DNA of 64,000 nt from Bacteroidota bacterium (lineage in GTDB: Bacteria > Bacteroidota > Ignavibacteria > UBA10030 > SZUA-254). The position numbers and the translations under genes are program-made. Shown here one piece after another: positions 58,381 to 64,000 of the stretch. The first letter of the stretch is position 1, and each line of letters begins with the position of its first letter. The notes under the pieces were generated by a model. That model made no database searches. It saw nothing but the letters and a program-made list of their open reading frames with translations, and was not told where the DNA came from. Location of the stretch: assembly GCA_020056225.1 (NCBI GenBank), contig JAGVIE010000033.1:1-64000 (forward strand). Reading direction: 5' to 3'.

Positions 58381-60303
58381 ATGGAATCAAAAATTAAAAT
58401 ATCTTTTCCCGACGGCAATACCAGAGAATTTGATAAGGGTATCTCCGGTGCCGAAATCGCTAAGAGCATAAGCTCCGGTCTATTGCGTGAAGCATTAGCT
58501 ATCGGAGTGAATGCAGAAGTGTGGGATCTTTCAAGAAAGATTGAAACTGATGCGTCGATTAAGATTTTAAAATGGCAGGATGCTGACGGAAAGAAATCAT
58601 ACTGGCATAGTTCTTCTCATCTGATGGCAGAAGCGGTTGAGTCTTTATTCCCGGGAACAAAGTTTGGCATTGGACCATCCATAGATCATGGATTTTATTA
58701 TGATCTCGATATGGGCAGTCATACTCTCACGCCGGATGATCTTGTAAAGATAGAACAAAAGATGTTTGAATTCGTGAAAAGAGACGCTCCATTTATCCGT
58801 ACAGAAAAATCATGGGAAGATGCCGTCGCATATTTTAAACAGAAGGATGATCCGTATAAACTTGAATTGTTGGATGAACTGAAGGGTCAGCAAATAAGTT
58901 TTTACACTCATGGGAATTTTACCGATCTGTGCTCGGGACCGCATATTCCTTCGACCGGCAGAATTAAAGCGATTAAACTTCTCAGTGTTGCCGGCGCATA
59001 TTGGCGCGGGAGCGAGAAAAATAAAATGCTTCAGCGCATTTACGGAATTAGTTTCCCGTCCCAGAAAGACCTTGATGAATACCTCTTCAGAATTGAGGAG
59101 GCAAAACGCCGCGATCACAGGAAGCTTGGCAAAGAACTAGAATTATTTGTCTTCCATGATATAGCTCCGGGTGCGCCGTTCTGGCTGCCGAAGGGAATGA
59201 TCATGTTCCGCGAGCTTGAAAAATTCCTGCGGGAAGAACTCGATCAAAATGGTTATCAGGAAATTAGCACCCCGATTCTTGTAAAAAAAGATTTATGGGA
59301 ACAATCGGGTCACTGGGCACATTACCGCGATAATATGTTTTTAGTCGAATGCGATGAAACAACTTACGCTCTTAAACCGATGAATTGTCCTGAAAGTACA
59401 TATATATATCGGAACAAAATACGCAGCTACAAGGACCTCCCTCTGCGATATTCAGAGATTGGACGTCTGCATCGGAACGAAATATCCGGCGCTCTCGGTG
59501 GTATGTTCCGAGTTCGCCAAATTACTATGGACGACGCACACATATATTGCCGTCCCGACCAGATTCTTGATGAAGTAAATTCGCTCATCGATCTAGTAGC
59601 AAGATTTTACGCGATCTTCGGATTAAAACCGATGTACAATTTATCGACAAGGCCCGATGAAGCTATGGGCGATCCTAAATTGTGGGATCGCGCAGAAGAA
59701 AGTTTGAAACAAGCTCTTGACGGCAAGAGTTTAAAATATAATCTGAAACAAAAAGATGGCGCTTTTTACGGACCTAAGATAGACGTTCAGATCGAAGATG
59801 CTCTCGGTCGCGAATGGCAGATTGCTACCATTCAAGTTGATTTTGTAATGCTGCCTGAGCGATTTGAACTTGAGTATATTGCTGAGGACGGTTCAAGACA
59901 GAGACCCGTTGCAATTCACCGTGCGATATTCGGATCTTTTGAACGTTTCATAGGAATCATTACCGAACATTTTGCAGGCGCATTCCCGATCTGGTTATCA
60001 CCAGTTCAGGCTGTAGTACTGCCTATTACTGATGCACATATGCCTTATGCTAATAAAGTCGCTGATGCTCTTCGTTCGGCAAATGTTAGAGTTGAACTCG
60101 ATGACCGAAATGAAAAGGTGAACTACAAAATTCGTGAATGGGAAACAAAGAAAGCTCCCTATATGTTGATTGTTGGCGAGAAAGAGAAATCGAATAATTC
60201 TGTCGCTGTTCGTCAACATACTAAGGGAGATTTAGGACCGATGATACTTGAAGATTTTATTCGGAAAATTGCAAAAGAAATTTCAGAAAAATCATTAACT
60301 TAA
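58381..60303 (+). CDS. thrS: Threonyl-tRNA synthetase
   Basis: 640 aa; TGS-like N-terminus, WHSSSHLMAEAVESLFPGTKFGIGPSIDHGFYYDLD, MNCPESTYIYRNKIRSYKDLPLRYSEIGRLHRNE. Confidence 0.96.
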   Translation: MESKIKISFPDGNTREFDKGISGAEIAKSISSGLLREALAIGVNAEVWDLSRKIETDASIKILKWQDADGKKSYWHSSSHLMAEAVESLFPGTKFGIGPSIDHGFYYDLDMGSHTLTPDDLVKIEQKMFEFVKRDAPFIRTEKSWEDAVAYFKQKDDPYKLELLDELKGQQISFYTHGNFTDLCSGPHIPSTGRIKAIKLLSVAGAYWRGSEKNKMLQRIYGISFPSQKDLDEYLFRIEEAKRRDHRKLGKELELFVFHDIAPGAPFWLPKGMIMFRELEKFLREELDQNGYQEISTPILVKKDLWEQSGHWAHYRDNMFLVECDETTYALKPMNCPESTYIYRNKIRSYKDLPLRYSEIGRLHRNEISGALGGMFRVRQITMDDAHIYCRPDQILDEVNSLIDLVARFYAIFGLKPMYNLSTRPDEAMGDPKLWDRAEESLKQALDGKSLKYNLKQKDGAFYGPKIDVQIEDALGREWQIATIQVDFVMLPERFELEYIAEDGSRQRPVAIHRAIFGSFERFIGIITEHFAGAFPIWLSPVQAVVLPITDAHMPYANKVADALRSANVRVELDDRNEKVNYKIREWETKKAPYMLIVGEKEKSNNSVAVRQHTKGDLGPMILEDFIRKIAKEISEKSLT

Positions 60304-60316
60304 TAGGAGTACAGCC

Positions 60317-60877
60317 ATAAAAGAATCTAACCGTATCCGCCTTAATGAAGAAATCCGGACAGCACAGGTCAGAGTCATTGATGAAAAAGGTCAAGTCGGG
60401 GTGATGCATCCAGCAGAGGCAGTTAAGATTGCCAGACAAAGAGGGCTTGATTTAATTGAGATAGTTCCCAATGCAACTCCACCGGTCTGTAAGATAATGG
60501 ATTTCGGAAAATTTAAATACGAGCAAACTAAAAAAGACAAGCTCCAAAAAAAACATCAGCATGTTACGCAGTTAAAAGAACTCCGGTTCCATCCGAATAC
60601 TGATGTCCATGATTTTGAATTTAAAACACGCCACGCTCGGAATTTTTTGGAGGAAGGTCATAAAGTAAAAGCGACTGTAGTTTTCAAAGGCAGAGAAATA
60701 ACTTATAAGGAACAGGGCGAAGAACTTTTACAACGTTTAGCTGAAAAATTAACAGACGTTGGAAAAGTTGATCAAGTCGCAAAACTCGAAGGTCGCAGTA
60801 TGGCAATGATATTTGCGCCTGAAAAAGGTCCTAAGAAGAAGGCTGAAAAAAAATCTAAACCAACAGAAGATAAATGA
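60317..60877 (+). CDS. infC: Translation initiation factor IF-3, non-canonical ATA start
   Basis: In-frame extension (I/M)[73 protein letters not shown] about 8 nt upstream of ATA. Confidence 0.88.
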   Translation: MKESNRIRLNEEIRTAQVRVIDEKGQVGVMHPAEAVKIARQRGLDLIEIVPNATPPVCKIMDFGKFKYEQTKKDKLQKKHQHVTQLKELRFHPNTDVHDFEFKTRHARNFLEEGHKVKATVVFKGREITYKEQGEELLQRLAEKLTDVGKVDQVAKLEGRSMAMIFAPEKGPKKKAEKKSKPTEDK

Positions 60878-60890
60878 AAGAAAAATCACT

Positions 60891-61085
60891 ATGCCAAAGA
60901 TGAAATCAACATCAGGAGCAAAAAAACGCTTCAAGAAAACAGCGTCGGGAAACTATAAACGACATAAAGCGTTCAGGAGTCATATTCTATCGTCAAAATC
61001 GACTAAAAGAAAACGTCACCTGAGAAAATCGACATTGATCTCAGAGCAAGAACGGAAAAAAATGGATATGATGATCCAGAGTTAA
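60891..61085 (+). CDS. rpmI: 50S ribosomal protein L35
   Basis: [47 protein letters not shown]; the track ORF is over-extended at 5'. Confidence 0.95.
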   Translation: MPKMKSTSGAKKRFKKTASGNYKRHKAFRSHILSSKSTKRKRHLRKSTLISEQERKKMDMMIQS

Positions 61086-61164
61086 CGGATATCTTATCCA
61101 AAATAATTTTCTAGTTAACATAATCAACAACACTTAAACATGAGGAAAGGAGCAAAGAGCAACT

Positions 61165-61512
61165 ATGCCGCGTTCGCAGAATAAAGTTGCCTCCCACCGC
61201 CGCCGCAAGCGCATTTTAGCGCGTGCAAAAGGCTACTGGGGTGCGAGAAGTAAAGTCCTCACGGTAGCGAAACACCACATTGATAAAGCTGGTCAACACG
61301 CATACCGTGGAAGGAAATTAAAGAAAAGAGAATTCAGAACTCTCTGGATTGCAAGGATTAATGCCGCAGCCCGCTTAAACGGGACGACATACTCCAGATT
61401 GATTTCTGCCTTGGATAAAAAGGGTGTAGGAATTAATCGGAAGGTATTGTCGGATTTGGCATCTCGGAGTCCAGAGACATTTGCCGAAGTTGTAAAATTC
61501 GCAATGGCATAA
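61165..61512 (+). CDS. rplT: 50S ribosomal protein L20
   Basis: 115 aa; [70 protein letters not shown]. Confidence 0.97.
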   Translation: MPRSQNKVASHRRRKRILARAKGYWGARSKVLTVAKHHIDKAGQHAYRGRKLKKREFRTLWIARINAAARLNGTTYSRLISALDKKGVGINRKVLSDLASRSPETFAEVVKFAMA

Positions 61513-61617
61513 TAATCTTCACATCATAAATTGCAAATGACGGCGGGTAAATCCCGCCCTCGTTTGTCAATTACAATTATGGTGGAAGATTTTTTTATTT
61601 CATACATTGGTAATACC

Positions 61618-62628
61618 ATGTTAAATAAAATTGGAAAAATCAAACAATCTGCTATAAATGATATCCAGACAATCCGGTCGCTCTCGGATCTTGATAATTA
61701 TCGTATCAAGTACCTTGCACGTAAGGGATTAGTTGCCGACCTGTTCGACGAATTACGAAATGTTTCTGCCGAAGAGAGACCGCATATTGGAAAAATAGCT
61801 AATGAACTTCGTAATCAGGTTCAATCGCTTTTTGATGAGAAAAAGCAAAACCTGGAATCCAATGTCAAACATGAACAAAAAAGATTAGACCTTACATTGC
61901 CAGGGCGGTTGAGTTGGGTAGGCACTCAACATCCGTTAACGCAAACATTAGATGAGATTAAACGGATATTTTTTAGGATGGGTTTTGGCATAGCAACAGG
62001 ACCGGAAATCGAAGACGATTATCATAATTTTGAAGCATTGAATTTCCCGCCAGACCATCCGGCACGCGATATGCAGGATACTTTTTTTATTTCAGATAAA
62101 GTTCTACTTAGAACTCATACATCTCCGGTACAGATAAGGATAATGGAAAATCAGCCGCCGCCAGTGCGAGTAATCATTCCCGGCAGGGTTTATCGGAACG
62201 AAGCTGTAAGTGCCAGGAGTTATTGCCTTTTCCATCAAGTAGAAGGATTGTATATCGACGAGGGCGTAACGTTTAGTGAATTAAAAGGAACTCTGGTTGC
62301 CTTTGCGAAAGAGTTTTACGGTAGTGATATTAAATATAGATTTCGCCCGAGTTATTTTCCATTCACCGAGCCGAGTGCCGAAATGGATATAACATGTTTT
62401 CTCTGTAAAGGAAAAGGTTGCCGGATGTGCAAGCAGACAGGGTGGTTGGAAATTCTTGGGTGTGGTATGGTTGACCCTAATGTTTATAAGTTTGTTGGAT
62501 ATGACCCGGAAAAATATTCCGGCTATGCCTTTGGTATGGGGATTGAACGAATCACTCTTTTACGATACAGTATCGACGACATCCGGATTTTATTTGAGAA
62601 CGATGTGAGATTTCTCAAACAATTTTAA
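61618..62628 (+). CDS. pheS: Phenylalanyl-tRNA synthetase alpha subunit
   Basis: Start chosen at MLNKIGKIKQS; LTQTLDEIKRIFFRMGFGIATGPEIEDDYHNFEALNFPPDHPARDMQDTFF, GMGIERITLLRY. Confidence 0.95.
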   Translation: MLNKIGKIKQSAINDIQTIRSLSDLDNYRIKYLARKGLVADLFDELRNVSAEERPHIGKIANELRNQVQSLFDEKKQNLESNVKHEQKRLDLTLPGRLSWVGTQHPLTQTLDEIKRIFFRMGFGIATGPEIEDDYHNFEALNFPPDHPARDMQDTFFISDKVLLRTHTSPVQIRIMENQPPPVRVIIPGRVYRNEAVSARSYCLFHQVEGLYIDEGVTFSELKGTLVAFAKEFYGSDIKYRFRPSYFPFTEPSAEMDITCFLCKGKGCRMCKQTGWLEILGCGMVDPNVYKFVGYDPEKYSGYAFGMGIERITLLRYSIDDIRILFENDVRFLKQF

Positions 62629-62642
62629 TCGTATATTATCTT

Positions 62643-64000
62643 ATGCGTATTTCTTTAAATTGGCTCAAACAATATATTGACTTAACAATTTCACCATCGG
62701 AACTTGCGCACCATCTAACGATGGTAGGGCTTGAGGTCGAAAATATAGAAGATTTGGGTGGAAAGTACAATAACTTCTTCGTTGGTAAAGTTTTAAAAGT
62801 CGAAAAACATCCCAAAGCGGATAAGCTGGTTATTTGTGAAGTTGGTATCGGAAAACAACAATATCAGATAGTCTGTGGTGCTCCTAATGTAACACCAGGT
62901 CAAAAGGTTGCAGTAGGATTAATTGGCGCAACAGTTCCACGCAACCAGCACGATTCAGATGGTAAACCGTTCACACTATCACAGGTTAAATTACGTGGTG
63001 TGGATTCTTACGGTATGATTTGTTCTGAATATGAACTTGAACTAGGAGAAGATAAAGAAGGTATCATGGTGTTACCCCCGGATTCGGTAGGTGGAATACC
63101 ATTGGCAGAATATCTACATATCGATGATATCATATTCGAAGTTGGCATTACTCCTAATCGGCCCGATGCGATGAGTCATCTTGGAATTGCCAGGGAAGTG
63201 GGAGCATTACTAAATCGTGAGGTGATGATACCAAAAATAGAATTGAAGGAGAATAATGAACCGATCTCGAATTTCGCAACGGTTGATGTACTAGACTCTG
63301 TGAATTGTCCACGATACACCGCACGAGTTATCATGGATGTGGAGATTGGACAATCTCCTGAATGGATGCAGAATAGATTGAAGGCAGTTGGTATTAGACC
63401 CGTTAATAATGTCGTTGATATAACTAATTATGTTCTAATGGAATGCGGCCATCCACTTCATGCCTTTGATTATGATAAAATTTCCGATCATAAAATCATT
63501 GTTAAGTGCGCGACTAAGAAAGAATCGTTTACTACGCTGGACCATAAAGTTCGAATACTACAATCAGATACTTTAATGATATGCGACGCTAAACTGCCTA
63601 TCGCAATTGCAGGAGTCATGGGTGGAGAGAGCACAGAAATATCTGATGCAACGACTAAAATTATCATTGAAAGCGCATATTTTAATCCTCGGAGCATTCG
63701 GCGAACATCTAAGTATTATGGAGTTAATACGGATGCTTCTCAACGGTTTGAGCGCGGAACTGATCCTAATATCACGGCTTGGGCTGTAGATCGGGCTGCT
63801 CAACTCATCAATGAGATTTGCGGCGGTGAAACATTACAAGGCAGGGTTGATGTATATCCGGAGAGAATTTCAGAAAAAGAAATTAATTTGAGAATTAAGA
63901 CAACGAATGATCTGTTAGGGCTATCGCTTTCAGCTACAACGATTTCAGAGTTGCTTAGTAAGTTTGGGGTTCAACTGATTGATGATGGAAGCAAAGATTC
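62643..64000 (+). CDS. pheT: Phenylalanyl-tRNA synthetase beta subunit (3' truncated by window)
   Basis: My translation MRISLNWLKQYIDLTISPSELAHHLTMVGLEVENIEDLGG...VGKVLKVEKHPKADKLVICEVGIG...ITPNRPDAMSHLGIAREVGALLNRE is open to the window end. Confidence 0.94.
   Translation, partial: MRISLNWLKQYIDLTISPSELAHHLTMVGLEVENIEDLGGKYNNFFVGKVLKVEKHPKADKLVICEVGIGKQQYQIVCGAPNVTPGQKVAVGLIGATVPRNQHDSDGKPFTLSQVKLRGVDSYGMICSEYELELGEDKEGIMVLPPDSVGGIPLAEYLHIDDIIFEVGITPNRPDAMSHLGIAREVGALLNREVMIPKIELKENNEPISNFATVDVLDSVNCPRYTARVIMDVEIGQSPEWMQNRLKAVGIRPVNNVVDITNYVLMECGHPLHAFDYDKISDHKIIVKCATKKESFTTLDHKVRILQSDTLMICDAKLPIAIAGVMGGESTEISDATTKIIIESAYFNPRSIRRTSKYYGVNTDASQRFERGTDPNITAWAVDRAAQLINEICGGETLQGRVDVYPERISEKEINLRIKTTNDLLGLSLSATTISELLSKFGVQLIDDGSKD

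Noticed and set aside
61542-61558. GGCGGG-taaat-CCCGCC hairpin between rplT and pheS as a ribosomal-protein leader
   Set aside because: It is a single short stem with no T-run and no resemblance I can support to known L20 or pheST leaders; probably a weak terminator or chance.

Overview
The window is a chromosomal segment of a bacterium with gene content and codon style resembling the Ignavibacteria/Chlorobi/Bacteroidota side of the tree (inference; no database search was possible). The minus strand at the left carries an aromatic-amino-acid operon: comM, aroB, an aroD-aroE fusion, aroA, an aroC-chorismate mutase fusion, a broken tyrA relic and an isocitrate/isopropylmalate dehydrogenase. The plus strand then carries a TPR/LysM lipoprotein, pyrK-pyrD, folC, rho, an OmpA protein with TSP3 repeats, three fatty-acid/acetyl-CoA genes, outer-membrane beta-barrels (two in tandem), a 2015-aa PAS/GAF hybrid kinase with its receiver protein, asnS, an ABC exporter, nuoJKLM plus an antiporter gene, nuoN, nnrE/D, vanZ-like, tgt, yajC, ribBA, greA, a CYTH protein, four tRNAs and thrS-infC-rpmI-rplT-pheS-pheT. 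About 8.5 kb between the antiporter gene and nuoN is an accessory/defence-like island: a type IIG restriction-modification ORF, a Shedu-like (DUF4263) protein, an unknown 2-TM protein and a protein with a C-terminal HEPN-type motif. The most striking observation is a complete four-helix-bundle (23S rRNA intervening-sequence protein family) gene nested out of frame inside the restriction-modification ORF. It has its own Shine-Dalgarno, is bracketed by telomere-like (GGGTATAGGGTTTA) inverted arms, and leaves the host ORF open. Two further palindromic repeats also sit in frame in that ORF. Other notable signals are a tyrA relic needing three frameshifts, poly-T tracts in the promoter spacers of two duplicated OMP genes (possible phase variation), a 21-bp tandem repeat, several unexplained hairpin elements, and an ATA start for infC.
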